DNA of 64,000 bases, from positions 124,001 through 188,000 of the forward strand of contig NZ_JPMI01000423.1 in NCBI RefSeq assembly GCF_000733295.1, written 5' to 3'. The notes under the pieces are model-generated. The model saw only the letters and a program-made list of their open reading frames with translations, searched no databases and was not told the origin of the DNA. This stretch comes from Archangium violaceum Cb vi76 (GTDB taxonomy: Bacteria > Myxococcota > Myxococcia > Myxococcales > Myxococcaceae). Each line of letters opens with the position of its first letter. Position 1 is the first letter of the stretch. Positions 8,463-17,706 of the stretch are shown piece by piece. A program made the position numbers and the translations under genes.

Positions 8463-9816
8463 TTTCCTCTGGGGTGTGGCCACCTCCTCCTTCCAGATCG
8501 AAGGCGCCACCACCACCGACGGGCGCGGCGAGTCCATCTGGGACCGATTCTGCGCCACGCCGGGAAAGATCGCCGATGGCACGGACGGCAAGGTCGCGTG
8601 CGACCACTACAACCGCTGGCCGGATGACGTGGAGCTGATGCGCTGGCTGGGCGTCAAGTCCTACCGCTTCTCCATCGCGTGGCCGCGCATCCTCCCCTCG
8701 GGCCACGGCAAGGTGAACCAGGCGGGTCTGGACTTCTACTCGCGCCTGGTGGACGGCCTGCTGAAGGCGGGCATCGAGCCCTTCGTCACGCTCTACCACT
8801 GGGACCTGCCGCAGGCCCTGCAGGACAAGGGCGGCTGGCCCGCGCGTGACACGGTGAGCGCCTTCGTCGAGTACGCGGACAAGGTGAGCCAGGTGCTCGG
8901 CGACCGCGTGAATCGGTGGATCACCCACAACGAGCCCTGGTGCATCAGCTTCCTGGGCCACGCCAACGGCGAGCACGCGCCCGGGCACAAGAACCAGTGG
9001 GGCGAGATGCTCGCCACGGCGCACCACCTGCTGGTGTCGCACGGGCAGGCGGTGTCCGTCATCCGCTCCAACGTGAAGAACGCGGAGGTGGGCATCACCC
9101 TCAACCTGGTGCCCTCGCAGCCCGCCTCGCCCAGCCCCGAGGACCTCGACGCGACGCGCGCCTTCGACGGCAGCTTCAACCGCTGGTTCCTCGACCCGCT
9201 CTACGGCCGTGGCTACCCGAAGGACGTCATCGCCGACCACCTGGCCGCCGGCCGCATCTCCTCGGACACCCTGGACTTCGTCAAGGACGGGGACATGGAG
9301 GCCATCGCCACGCCCACCGACTTCCTGGGCGTCAACTACTACAACCGCGGCATCATCCGCAGCGACCGCATCCCCGAGGAGAAGAACGCCCCTCGCACCG
9401 TCCACGCGGAGCCGGAGCACACGGACATGGGCTGGGAGGTGTACGCGACCGGCCTCACCCACCTGATGACGCGGCTGCACAAGGACTACCACCCGCCGCG
9501 CATCTACATCACCGAGAACGGTTGCGCCTACGCCACCGGTCCGGACGCGGACGGGCGCGTGCGTGACACCAAGCGCGCCCACTACCTGAGCACGCACCTG
9601 GGAGCGTGCCTGGACTCCATCCGGCAGGGTGTGCCGCTCGCGGGCTACTTCGCCTGGTCCCTGCTCGACAACTTCGAGTGGGCCTTCGGCTACCAGAAGC
9701 GCTTCGGGCTCATCTTCGTGGACTACGCCACCCAGAAGCGGATTCCCAAGGACAGCGCCCACCTCTACCGCGCCGTCATCACCCAGAACAACCTGGACGT
9801 GGAGAAAGCGGCATGA
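8443..9816 (+). CDS. GH1 beta-glucosidase
   Basis: A 457-residue cytoplasmic glycosidase with no signal peptide. The start is ATG 8443, chosen because AAGGAG lies 8-13 nt upstream and the protein then begins at the family-typical FPPDFLWGVATSSFQIEGA. The acid/base Glu is E164 in THNEP (usually TxNEP) and the nucleophile is E358 in YITENG. The C-terminal GYFAWSLLDNFEWAFGYQKRFG segment is characteristic of GH1. It should hydrolyse imported beta-glucan oligosaccharides to glucose. The stop overlaps the next start by 4 nt (ATGA), continuing the operon. Confidence 0.96.
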   Translation: MRQFPPDFLWGVATSSFQIEGATTTDGRGESIWDRFCATPGKIADGTDGKVACDHYNRWPDDVELMRWLGVKSYRFSIAWPRILPSGHGKVNQAGLDFYSRLVDGLLKAGIEPFVTLYHWDLPQALQDKGGWPARDTVSAFVEYADKVSQVLGDRVNRWITHNEPWCISFLGHANGEHAPGHKNQWGEMLATAHHLLVSHGQAVSVIRSNVKNAEVGITLNLVPSQPASPSPEDLDATRAFDGSFNRWFLDPLYGRGYPKDVIADHLAAGRISSDTLDFVKDGDMEAIATPTDFLGVNYYNRGIIRSDRIPEEKNAPRTVHAEPEHTDMGWEVYATGLTHLMTRLHKDYHPPRIYITENGCAYATGPDADGRVRDTKRAHYLSTHLGACLDSIRQGVPLAGYFAWSLLDNFEWAFGYQKRFGLIFVDYATQKRIPKDSAHLYRAVITQNNLDVEKAA

Positions 9817-12800
9817 GTTCCCTCACCCTTGTCACGTGTCTGGCGGTGACGCTGTCGCAGGCGCCCGCCACCGCCGAGCCGGCGGCCGACGCGCCGGTGG
9901 CATCGCCCGCCCCGTCCCTCCAGCCCACGGTGGCGCCGGCTCCCGTCTCCGCCGCTCCCTCCGCGGCCGTGCAGAACGTGCGCGTCTACCACGATGAGCG
10001 CGGCTTCAAGATCCAGGTGGACGGGCGGGACTTCCCCATCCGCGGCATGAACTGGGGCTACACGCCCATTGGCGAGAACTACCGCTACTCGCTGTGGAAC
10101 CAGACGGACACCTTCATCCAGGCCGTGCTCAAGCGGGAGATGACGCTGCTGCGCGACATGGGCGTCAACGCCATCCGCCAGTTCGACGACATCCCCCCGC
10201 GCTGGGTGGAGTACATCTACGAGAACTACGGCATCTTCACCGTGGTGAACCCGCTCATGGGGCGCTACGGCACCTTCGTGGGCGGTGTCTCGGCGCCGAA
10301 CACGGACTACTCCAACCCGACCCACCGCAAGGCGCTGCTCACGGACCTGGCGGAGCGGGTGGAGCGCTACCACGGCACTCCCGGCGTGCTCATGTGGATG
10401 CTGGGCAACGAGAACAACTACGGCCTGCACTGGACGGGGTATGAGATTCAGGCGCTCCCCGGCCAGGAAGACGCCGCCCGCGCCGAGCACCTCTACTCGC
10501 TCATGGGCGAGGCGGTGCGCGTCATCAAGGCCCGCGACACCCACCACCCGGTCTCCATCGCCAACGGCGACGCGCAGTACGTGGACCTCATCGCTCGCCT
10601 CGCCCCCGAGCTGGACGTCTTCGGCGCCAACGTCTACCGCGGTGCCTCCGCCCGCGACTTGTTCGACGTGGTGCTCCAGAAGCTGAACAAGCCGGTGATG
10701 TTCACCGAGTTCGGCGCGGACGCCTATGACGCGAAGGCCGGCCGCGAGGACCACCTGGCCCAGGCGGACTACCTGCGCAAGCAGTGGGAGGAGATCTACT
10801 CGCAGAGCTACGGGCACGGCCGCGCGCAGAACGCGCTCGGTGGCTTCGTGTTCCAGTGGGTGGATGGCTGGTGGAAGATGGGGCAGGAAGCCAACCTCTC
10901 CGTCCACGACACCACCGCCTCCTGGCCCAACGCTGGCTACCCGAGCGACTTCGTCGAGGGCCAGAACAACATGAACGAGGAGTGGTTCGGCATCAGCGCG
11001 CTGGGCCCCGAGGACGACGCGGGCATCGCCCGGGTGCAGCCTCGTACGGCCTACTACGTGCTGCAGGCGGCCTTCCGCCTGGATCCGTACGCCGCCACCA
11101 CCACGCAAGACACCATCCGCCAGCACTTCGAGGCCATCCGCCCCACGGAGCTGTCCCGCGGCTACGAGTCCTCCGTGGCGCTGGCACGCACGGAGGAGCT
11201 GGCCGCGGTGCGCGTCGCCAACCTCCGGCTGGTGATGGACAGCTCCATGTCGCGCGGGAGCATCGCCACCACGCGGCCCAACCTGGACACGGTGGACCAC
11301 ACCGAGTCCATCTTCTTCGATCTGGCGATGCAGCCCACCTCCGGCGTGTACGGGCGCGCGTCGTTCAACATCGTGGGCAACGTGGCGCAGAACCGGCTCT
11401 ACAACCTCTTCTACGAGAACCGGGGCACGCAGGCCACGCCGACGACGGTGAACGGCACCCCGGCCCCGGGCACGCCGCCCACCGGCGCCTCGGGTCAGCC
11501 GCTCGGACTGGAGCGCTTCGCGCTGTACCAGGCGGAGTTCAAGCTGGACCGGGAGGACTTCAACCTCGAGGGCTTCTACCGCGTGGGCCACACGCACTGG
11601 GGTGAGGAAGGCGACTTCTTCAACCTGTACCGCGAGGCGCACTACGGGCCGAACATCGACATCTACCACGGCAACGCGCCCTTCGGCGTCGTGTTCAGCG
11701 GCAAGAAGGCGCTGGACGGCTTCAAGGTGGCGGTGGGCCCGGAGCTCTTCTGGGGCGCCAACCCCTCCATTGTCGCGAAGTACCGCAAGGGCGTGGGCCC
11801 GGTGACGCTGACGCTGGTGCACCAGGAGGACCTGACCCGCGGCTCCACGCAGCAGACGGCCTCCGTCATCCGCGAGCGCGTGGCGCGCAGGACGGCGCTG
11901 GGCCTCGAGTGGCAGCGCGGCCCCATGGGCCTGGAGGTGGGTGGCATCTTCGCGGCGCCGCAGCGCATCGGCGAGGAGTTCATCTGGACGCGGCCCACGA
12001 GCGGCGCCAGCTACCTGAACAGCGGCTACGAGGTGCTCCAGGACAAGGTGCAGTTCCTGGACACGCTCGGCGCCAAGGCGCGGCTCACCTATGACCTGGG
12101 CTCGGTGCGCATGTTCGCCCAGGCCTCGTTCCGCGGACTGGTGGCGGACGGTGGCCCCGAGCAGCGCACGGTGCTGACGGGCTGGAGCCTGCGCGAGAGC
12201 GGCCGCGGCAACCACTACGGCGCCCAGGCGGGCATGACCTTCCAGATGGGGACCTTCCAGGTGGCGCCCAACGTGCTCTACCAGAAGCCCCTCATCGGGC
12301 CCAACCCCACCATCAACGACGCCTACGAGGCGGAGACGGGGCGGTACTTCCCGGGCGTCAAGCCGCGCAGCGTGCTGTCGGACACCTTCAGCGTGCTGGA
12401 CAACCGCGAGATGCTCGCCGCCGAGCTGCTGTTCACCTTCGACCCGACGCCCGGCACGTGGTTCTGGTCCTGGGACCGGGACATGCGCGAGGACGCGCCC
12501 TTCGCCGCGGGCCTGGACCTGGTCTACCGGCACCAGCCCACGTCGCGTGACGCCGGCATCGCCATCCTCGCCAGCGGCGCCACCATCGCCTTCGGCAAGG
12601 CGCCCCCCGCGGCGGACGAGTGGGAGGCCACGCTGCGCATGGTGGGCAACCCCACCAAGCGCCTGAAGCTGTATGGCACCGCCATGGTGGGCAGCCTCCA
12701 GTCCCCGGGCGAGGACGCACGGCAGATCTTCCGCTACGGCGTGGACGGCACCGTGCTGCTGGACACGCTGGCGCTCTCGGCGCAGCTGCGCCTGAACGAC

Positions 12801-13037
12801 TGGGGTCCGTATGACTACCACCGCGTGTTCAACCTCACCTACCCGCTCCAGGCCACGGGAGACCTGTCGTATGGCCTCAAGCGGCCCGTGCTCGGCGCGG
12901 TGACCACCCGCTTCGGTGTTCGCGGAATCGTCCGCATGCTGGACCAGTACTCGGAGGGCATGAGCGCGGCGGCCCTCGCCGAGGGGTTGATGGGCCGTGA
13001 ATACGAGGTGGGCGCGTATGCAATCCTTTCGCTCTGA
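9813..13037 (+). CDS. GH2-like TIM-barrel glycosidase fused to a probable outer-membrane beta-barrel
   Basis: A 1074-residue secreted protein. Residues 1-22 are a signal peptide, followed by an Ala/Pro-rich linker to about 50. Residues 55-400 form a clan GH-A TIM barrel of the glyco_hydro_2_C type. The GNENNYG motif carries the acid/base (E200) and TEFGADAYD the predicted nucleophile (E299). From about residue 500 to the end the sequence changes to many short strands with alternating hydrophobic residues and Gly-rich turns, such as VRMFAQASFRGL and DLSYGLKRPVLG, ending in AYAILSL. I read this as a transmembrane beta-barrel or a large beta-rich surface domain; that part is inference. It would present the glucosidase at the outer surface. 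The ATG overlaps the GH1 stop, so it belongs to the glucan operon. Confidence 0.8.
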   Translation: MSSLTLVTCLAVTLSQAPATAEPAADAPVASPAPSLQPTVAPAPVSAAPSAAVQNVRVYHDERGFKIQVDGRDFPIRGMNWGYTPIGENYRYSLWNQTDTFIQAVLKREMTLLRDMGVNAIRQFDDIPPRWVEYIYENYGIFTVVNPLMGRYGTFVGGVSAPNTDYSNPTHRKALLTDLAERVERYHGTPGVLMWMLGNENNYGLHWTGYEIQALPGQEDAARAEHLYSLMGEAVRVIKARDTHHPVSIANGDAQYVDLIARLAPELDVFGANVYRGASARDLFDVVLQKLNKPVMFTEFGADAYDAKAGREDHLAQADYLRKQWEEIYSQSYGHGRAQNALGGFVFQWVDGWWKMGQEANLSVHDTTASWPNAGYPSDFVEGQNNMNEEWFGISALGPEDDAGIARVQPRTAYYVLQAAFRLDPYAATTTQDTIRQHFEAIRPTELSRGYESSVALARTEELAAVRVANLRLVMDSSMSRGSIATTRPNLDTVDHTESIFFDLAMQPTSGVYGRASFNIVGNVAQNRLYNLFYENRGTQATPTTVNGTPAPGTPPTGASGQPLGLERFALYQAEFKLDREDFNLEGFYRVGHTHWGEEGDFFNLYREAHYGPNIDIYHGNAPFGVVFSGKKALDGFKVAVGPELFWGANPSIVAKYRKGVGPVTLTLVHQEDLTRGSTQQTASVIRERVARRTALGLEWQRGPMGLEVGGIFAAPQRIGEEFIWTRPTSGASYLNSGYEVLQDKVQFLDTLGAKARLTYDLGSVRMFAQASFRGLVADGGPEQRTVLTGWSLRESGRGNHYGAQAGMTFQMGTFQVAPNVLYQKPLIGPNPTINDAYEAETGRYFPGVKPRSVLSDTFSVLDNREMLAAELLFTFDPTPGTWFWSWDRDMREDAPFAAGLDLVYRHQPTSRDAGIAILASGATIAFGKAPPAADEWEATLRMVGNPTKRLKLYGTAMVGSLQSPGEDARQIFRYGVDGTVLLDTLALSAQLRLNDWGPYDYHRVFNLTYPLQATGDLSYGLKRPVLGAVTTRFGVRGIVRMLDQYSEGMSAAALAEGLMGREYEVGAYAILSL

Positions 13038-13047
13038 GGGAGGCCGT

Positions 13048-13602
13048 ATGAAGACCTGGCTTGTGCTGGCCGCGGCCGTGGGCATCTCCGGATGCTACGA
13101 GCCCGCCAACTTCGTGTATGGCGAGTCGCTGGAGGATCTCACGCTCCAGCTCCACAGCCCCAACGTGGGCATCTACCCGGACAACTCCGTCCTGGAGGAT
13201 CCGAACAACCCCTTCCGGCACGCCACGCCGGGCGTGGAGACGAAGTGGGACATCCAGGCCAGCGGCGCGCACGTGGCCGCGTTCTACTCGTGGGCCACGC
13301 TGCTCGCGCGGGAGCCGGGAGGCGAGGCGCAGTTCTACGTGGGCACCACCCTGCTGGCCATCTACCAGAACGGCGAGGCGAGCCAGGAGGAGCTGCCCCT
13401 GGTGAAGGCCCAGGCCATCCGCGCCTACCAGTCCGTGCTCGACAACTTCCCCGACGCCGTCACCTACGACGCCACGGGAACGTATGCCTATGACCTGGTG
13501 ACGCCCGCGTACAAGGGCATCACCGAGATGGGCGGCACGGTGCAGGGCGGCTGGACGCTGGTGAAGCTGACGAACGGTCAGGACAGGGCGGTGAAGCCAT
13601 GA
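13048..13602 (+). CDS. Small lipoprotein of the glucan operon
   Basis: A 184-residue protein starting at ATG 13048, preceded by GGGAGG; the in-frame ATG at 12997 has no such site. The signal ends GISGC, so Cys17 is the lipidation site. The rest contains helix-forming segments (HVAAFYSWATLLA, LVKAQAIRAYQSVLDNF) and resembles no family I can name. It lies 10 nt after the glycosidase-barrel gene and overlaps the next lipoprotein gene by 4 nt. It is probably a surface accessory of the glucan machinery; the function is unknown. Confidence 0.8.
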   Translation: MKTWLVLAAAVGISGCYEPANFVYGESLEDLTLQLHSPNVGIYPDNSVLEDPNNPFRHATPGVETKWDIQASGAHVAAFYSWATLLAREPGGEAQFYVGTTLLAIYQNGEASQEELPLVKAQAIRAYQSVLDNFPDAVTYDATGTYAYDLVTPAYKGITEMGGTVQGGWTLVKLTNGQDRAVKP

Positions 13603-14261
13603 AGAAGCTCGCTGGATACGCGGTGCTGGCCCTGCTGGCCGCGTGCAGGCCAGACCCGGGGCTGTCGGACTACGAGAACCAGGGGCCGTCCAACCCCGGC
13701 ACCGGAGACCCGGACACGGACCCGGACGTGCTCCCGGGCCCGTTCCCCTACCAGACGGGGCAGCGCCGCCTGGGCGTGGGCTTCTACGAGGGGGGCCGCT
13801 CCGACGACATCGCCGTGGACAACACCACCACGCACGTCTACCTCTACGACGGCACCGTCACCCTGGAGCCCTCGAACACCCGCGTGGAGGGCAAGGCGGC
13901 GGACCTCGTCGTCCACGCGGGCAAGGCGTGGCTGGGGCTCGGTGTGCACTGGAACTCGACGCGCAACCTGAGCACCTGGAAGACGCTCCACGTGAGCCTG
14001 CGCTCGTCCGACCCCGGCTTCGCCTCGGTGAAGGTGGGGATGAACTACCTCGACGGCACCGACAAGAGCGTGCAGCTCGACGTGGAGAAGTACGGCTACA
14101 GGAATGACGGCGAGTGGCACCACCTGGCCATCCCGCTGGCGGACTTCACGGCGGGCGGCCTGAAGCTGAACGTCGTCAGCTCTCCGTTCGTGCTCATCGC
14201 CGGCGGGGGCGCGCCGGCGGACAAGCTGCTGCTCGACAACCTGTACTTCACGGCCGAGTAG
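13599..14261 (+). CDS. Lipoprotein with a jelly-roll, carbohydrate-binding-like domain
   Basis: A 220-residue protein. The lipoprotein signal ends LLAAC (Cys16), followed by an acidic Pro/Gly/Asp linker (about 20-50). Residues 60-220 look like an all-beta jelly roll: WLGLGVHWNSTRNLSTWKTL, WHHLAIPLADF and the ending LLLDNLYFTAE. That ending is typical of galactose-binding-like or ExoP-type carbohydrate-binding modules attached to glucanases. It is the last gene of the operon. The putative role is binding glucan at the cell surface; the domain call is by pattern only. Confidence 0.78.
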   Translation: MKKLAGYAVLALLAACRPDPGLSDYENQGPSNPGTGDPDTDPDVLPGPFPYQTGQRRLGVGFYEGGRSDDIAVDNTTTHVYLYDGTVTLEPSNTRVEGKAADLVVHAGKAWLGLGVHWNSTRNLSTWKTLHVSLRSSDPGFASVKVGMNYLDGTDKSVQLDVEKYGYRNDGEWHHLAIPLADFTAGGLKLNVVSSPFVLIAGGGAPADKLLLDNLYFTAE

Positions 14262-14270
14262 CGCCGGGCT

Positions 14271-14301
14271 GGGGGCGGAGTCCTACCGGGCCTCCGCTCC
14301 C
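14271..14301. terminator. Hairpin between convergent genes
   Basis: GGGGGCGGAG (14271-14280) pairs 9 of 10 with CTCCGCTCCC (14292-14301). It sits between the end of the glucan operon and the end of the convergent P450 gene, overlapping the P450 stop codon. There is no clear U tract, so its terminator role is tentative. Confidence 0.35.
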
Positions 14302-15527
14302 AGGACCACCGGCAGCGCCAGGAGCCCACGGAAGCCCGCGTTGTCCATCCAGTCCACTGTGGCCCCGGGCTCCAGCTTCAGGTGCGGGAAGCGGCGCAGC
14401 AGCGCGGCGAAGGTCTCCTGCGCCTCCATCCGCCCCAGCGCCGCGCCCAGGCAGTAGTGCGGGCCCAGGCCCAGCGTCATGTGGCGCAGCTCCTCGCGCC
14501 GCACGTCCAGCTTCTCCGGGTCCTTGAACTGCGCGGGATCCCGGTTCGCCGCCGCCATCATCAACATCACCCGATCCCCCTTCCGGATGGCCTGGCCGCC
14601 AATCTCCATGTCCACCTTGGCCTCCCGGTTCGTGAATTGCACCGGCGGGTCGTAGCGGAGGAACTCCTCCACCGCGTTGGGCAGCAGCTCCGGCGAGGTG
14701 CGCAACAGCTCCCACTGCTCCGGGTGGCGCAGCAACGCCAGCAGCCCGTTGCCAATCAGGTTGGTGGTCGTCTCATGGCCGCCGAAGAGCAGCATGGTGC
14801 AGGTGGACAGCAGTTCCTGCTCGCTCAGCAGGTTGCCCTGCTCCTCCGCGTGCACGAGCCCGCTCAGCAGATCAGTCCCCGGCTGGGTGCGCCGCTGGGC
14901 GATGAGCATCCGGAAGTAGGCCTCGAACTCGAGGATGGCGTTCAGCCCCTCCTTCACCTGCTCCGGCGTGGGACGGCCCGTGCCGATGAGGCCCGCCAGT
15001 TGATCCGACCACCGCTTGAGCCGGTGCCGATCCTCCCGGGGCAGCCCCAACATCTCGCCAATGACGATGACGGGCAGCGGGTTGGCCAGCTCGCTGATGA
15101 CCTCCATCCGCTCCTTGCCCCGCGCCGCGTCCAGCAGCTCCTCCACGAGCGCCCGGATGCGCGGCCGCAACGCCTCGATCATGCGCGGCGTGAAGGCCTT
15201 GTTGATGAGCCCGCGCAGGCGCGTGTGGCTGGGCGCATCGAGGAAGAGCGCCCAGGAGGACAGGTTGCGGGCCAGCGGCTCCATCATCTTGCGGACTTCC
15301 TCGGACATGCCCGCGGAAAACTGGCCCGTCCGAGCCGACAACAGGCGCGTGTCGCGGAAACCCGCGGTCACGTCCGCGTAGCGCGCCACCAACCAGGCGC
15401 CCCACGGCTCGAAGAAATGGACGGGTGCCTCCCGGAGCATCCGCGCGTAGCCGGAATAGGGATCCTTCCGCCGCTCGGGATGCACCAGCTCAAAGGGATC
15501 GGCAACTTCCATCGGAATGGCCGTCAT
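14283..15527 (-). CDS. Cytochrome P450
   Basis: A 414-residue soluble bacterial P450. The start is ATG 15527, preceded by GAGGAG at a spacing of 6. The I-helix oxygen-binding motif FGGHETT and the K-helix ExxR (EEFLR) are both present. The haem ligand is Cys359 in LGLGPHYCLGAALGR, where Leu replaces the usual Phe at the first position. The C-terminal WMDNAGFRGLLALPV segment resembles bacterial CYP107/CYP109-type enzymes. No ferredoxin or reductase gene lies next to it, so electrons must come from partners elsewhere. The substrate cannot be told. The flanking genes are convergent (left) and divergent (right), so it is a single transcription unit. Confidence 0.95.
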   Translation of the reverse strand: MTAIPMEVADPFELVHPERRKDPYSGYARMLREAPVHFFEPWGAWLVARYADVTAGFRDTRLLSARTGQFSAGMSEEVRKMMEPLARNLSSWALFLDAPSHTRLRGLINKAFTPRMIEALRPRIRALVEELLDAARGKERMEVISELANPLPVIVIGEMLGLPREDRHRLKRWSDQLAGLIGTGRPTPEQVKEGLNAILEFEAYFRMLIAQRRTQPGTDLLSGLVHAEEQGNLLSEQELLSTCTMLLFGGHETTTNLIGNGLLALLRHPEQWELLRTSPELLPNAVEEFLRYDPPVQFTNREAKVDMEIGGQAIRKGDRVMLMMAAANRDPAQFKDPEKLDVRREELRHMTLGLGPHYCLGAALGRMEAQETFAALLRRFPHLKLEPGATVDWMDNAGFRGLLALPVVLGAEAR

Positions 15528-15656
15528 GTACAGCTCCTCGTGTAAGTGTTCGCCACGACCTCGGGCGGAAACGATGGACCCGGGTGGGCTGGCCCGAGCG
15601 TACGACCGACGGGGTACGATTGGATAGACTGGGGCGGACTCACACACGAGGACACA

Positions 15657-17612
15657 ATGAGATTCAATTATTCGAGCAGGCGGCACCGGACGTGCCGCCT
15701 GCTGTGGGCGGCATTGTCCGCGCTCGCTCTCTCGGCATGCACGGGAGAGAGCGGGCCCAAGGGCGACACTGGCACCCCAGGCACGGAGGGTCCACAAGGC
15801 CCGCGGGGTCCGGCCGGCACGGGCAAGTCGCTCAGCTTCACGCCGGTCAACGCCGCACGCACCGACGCGGAGAAACGCGCCGTCTACGCCAGCCCCAAGG
15901 CGCGCGTGAACGGGCAGGAGTTCTCCATCCAGTACGAGACCGTGCTGCGCTCCGGCCAGCCCGTGGGCGAGCACATCTTCGGGCGCATGACCCAGAAGAA
16001 CGGCAGCCCGGTGAAGAACACGGACGGCTCGGACTTCATCTCGCCCACCAACGACTTCTCGGCGCTCATCAAGGCGGGCAACAGGCTCTTCGAGCTCACC
16101 CAGTTCGAGATCAGCCCCGCGGCGATGTACCTCACCGAGCTGAGGCAGTCGCCCGATGGCAAGCTCACGGCCCTCAGCACCCGGCCCATCGACTTCTCGG
16201 GCGTGGAGGGCTACTGGGTCCCCTGCGCGGGCAGCGTGTCCCCCTGGAACACGAACCTGAGCAGCGAGGAGTACCCGGAGGATGCCCGCGTCTATGAGGG
16301 CGTGAGCTCGGTGGGCGCGCTCACCCAGAAGGAGCGCTCGATGCTCCGCTACTGGGGGCTGGATCCGGCCACCGCCACCCTCGAGCAGGCCAAGGCCGTC
16401 TACTCCCCGTACCGCTATGGCTACGTGGTCGAGGTCGCGGTGGACGGCTCGGGCGCCACCACCGTCACCAAGCACTACGCGGCGGGCCGGCGCGCGCTCG
16501 AGCTCGCCTATGTGATGCCGGACAAGAAGACCGTCTACCTGAGTGACGATGGCAGCAACGACGGCTTCTACATGTTCGTGGCGACGCGGCCGGGAGACCT
16601 GTCCGAGGGCCAGCTCTACGCGGCGCGCTGGTTCCAGACCACGCCGTCGGGCGCTCCCTCGGGCCGGGCGGACATGTACTGGCTGCCCCTGGGCCCGAGC
16701 GCGACGAACGCGCAGGTGAAGGCGCTGATCGACGGCGGCATCCAGTTCTCGCACATCTTCGAGACCGAGCCCCAGAACAGCGATGGCACCTGCCCGAGCG
16801 CGGCCGAGGGGTTCCGCGCCATCAACACGGAGACGGGCCGCGAGTGCCTGCGGCTCAAGCCCGGGCAGGAGCTGGCGGCCTCGCGCCTGGAGAGCCGCCG
16901 GTACGCGGCCTACGTCGGAGGCACCACCGAGTTCCGCAAGACCGAGGGCATCACGTACAACGTCGCCGCCCACCGGCTCTACGTGGCCTTCAGCGAGCTG
17001 AACCACGGCATGGTCGACGATCCGGCGGGCAAGGATCTGGGCGGGGGCAATCACGTCCAGGTCGCGCGCAACGACTGTGGCGCGGTCTACGAGATGGTCG
17101 TCTCGCCCAACGCGACGATTGGCAGTGAGTATGTCGTCGAGTCCGCCGCGCCGCTGGTCGAGGGCGTGTGGCTGAAGGCGCCCGGCGCCAGCCTCTACCC
17201 GAGCAACAGCCCCTTCTACGATCCCACCTTCACGGTCGTGGACAGCGCTGGAGTCTCCAAGCCGGCGGTCGCGAACGTCTGCGGCGTGAATGGCATCGCC
17301 AATCCCGACAACCTGTCCTTCATCAACGGGTACGACACGCTGCTCATCGGCGAGGACACCGTGGACGGCCACCAGAACGACATGGTGTGGGCCTACAACG
17401 TCGTCACGCGCGAGCTGACCCGCATCTTCTCCGCGCCCTACGGCTCGGAGACGACGGGCATCTACTTCTTCCCGGACATCAACGGCTACGCGTACATCAA
17501 GGCCCAGGTGCAACACCCCTACGGTGAGTCCGACATCGAGAAGCTGGAGGGCGATGTGAGCCAGGCGCAGTCGTACACCGGTTACATCGGCCCGTTCCCG
17601 GCGATGAACTGA
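15657..17612 (+). CDS. PhoX-like (DUF839) lipoprotein with collagen-like stretch
   Basis: A 651-residue protein. Start ATG 15657 follows GAGGA. The lipoprotein signal ends LSAC (Cys28). Residues 33-54 are seven consecutive Gly-X-Y triplets beginning GPKGDTGTPG, a short collagen-like stalk. The large remainder resembles the DUF839/PhoX alkaline phosphatase family: a beta-propeller-like body with YLSDDGSNDGFYMFVAT, TEFRKTEGITYN, and a late segment GIANPDNLSFINGYDTLLIGEDT. PhoX enzymes are calcium-dependent, secreted phosphomonoesterases. Activity here is likely but the metal ligands were not mapped. It is divergent to the P450 gene. Confidence 0.8.
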   Translation: MRFNYSSRRHRTCRLLWAALSALALSACTGESGPKGDTGTPGTEGPQGPRGPAGTGKSLSFTPVNAARTDAEKRAVYASPKARVNGQEFSIQYETVLRSGQPVGEHIFGRMTQKNGSPVKNTDGSDFISPTNDFSALIKAGNRLFELTQFEISPAAMYLTELRQSPDGKLTALSTRPIDFSGVEGYWVPCAGSVSPWNTNLSSEEYPEDARVYEGVSSVGALTQKERSMLRYWGLDPATATLEQAKAVYSPYRYGYVVEVAVDGSGATTVTKHYAAGRRALELAYVMPDKKTVYLSDDGSNDGFYMFVATRPGDLSEGQLYAARWFQTTPSGAPSGRADMYWLPLGPSATNAQVKALIDGGIQFSHIFETEPQNSDGTCPSAAEGFRAINTETGRECLRLKPGQELAASRLESRRYAAYVGGTTEFRKTEGITYNVAAHRLYVAFSELNHGMVDDPAGKDLGGGNHVQVARNDCGAVYEMVVSPNATIGSEYVVESAAPLVEGVWLKAPGASLYPSNSPFYDPTFTVVDSAGVSKPAVANVCGVNGIANPDNLSFINGYDTLLIGEDTVDGHQNDMVWAYNVVTRELTRIFSAPYGSETTGIYFFPDINGYAYIKAQVQHPYGESDIEKLEGDVSQAQSYTGYIGPFPAMN

Positions 17613-17706
17613 GCACCGCCGTCCATCATGCAGACAGCCGTGGGGCCTTCCCGGGAGGAGACTCCCGAGAGGCTCCACGGCGTTCCTCGAGAGAGCAGAA
17701 GAAGAC

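Noticed and set aside
9765..13085. Long antisense open frame of more than 1000 codons opposite the glycosidase-barrel gene
   Set aside because: It is Arg/His/Val/Gly/Ala-rich low-complexity translation with no motifs, a usual by-product of strong third-position G/C on the sense strand. The plus-strand gene has a signal peptide and catalytic motifs.
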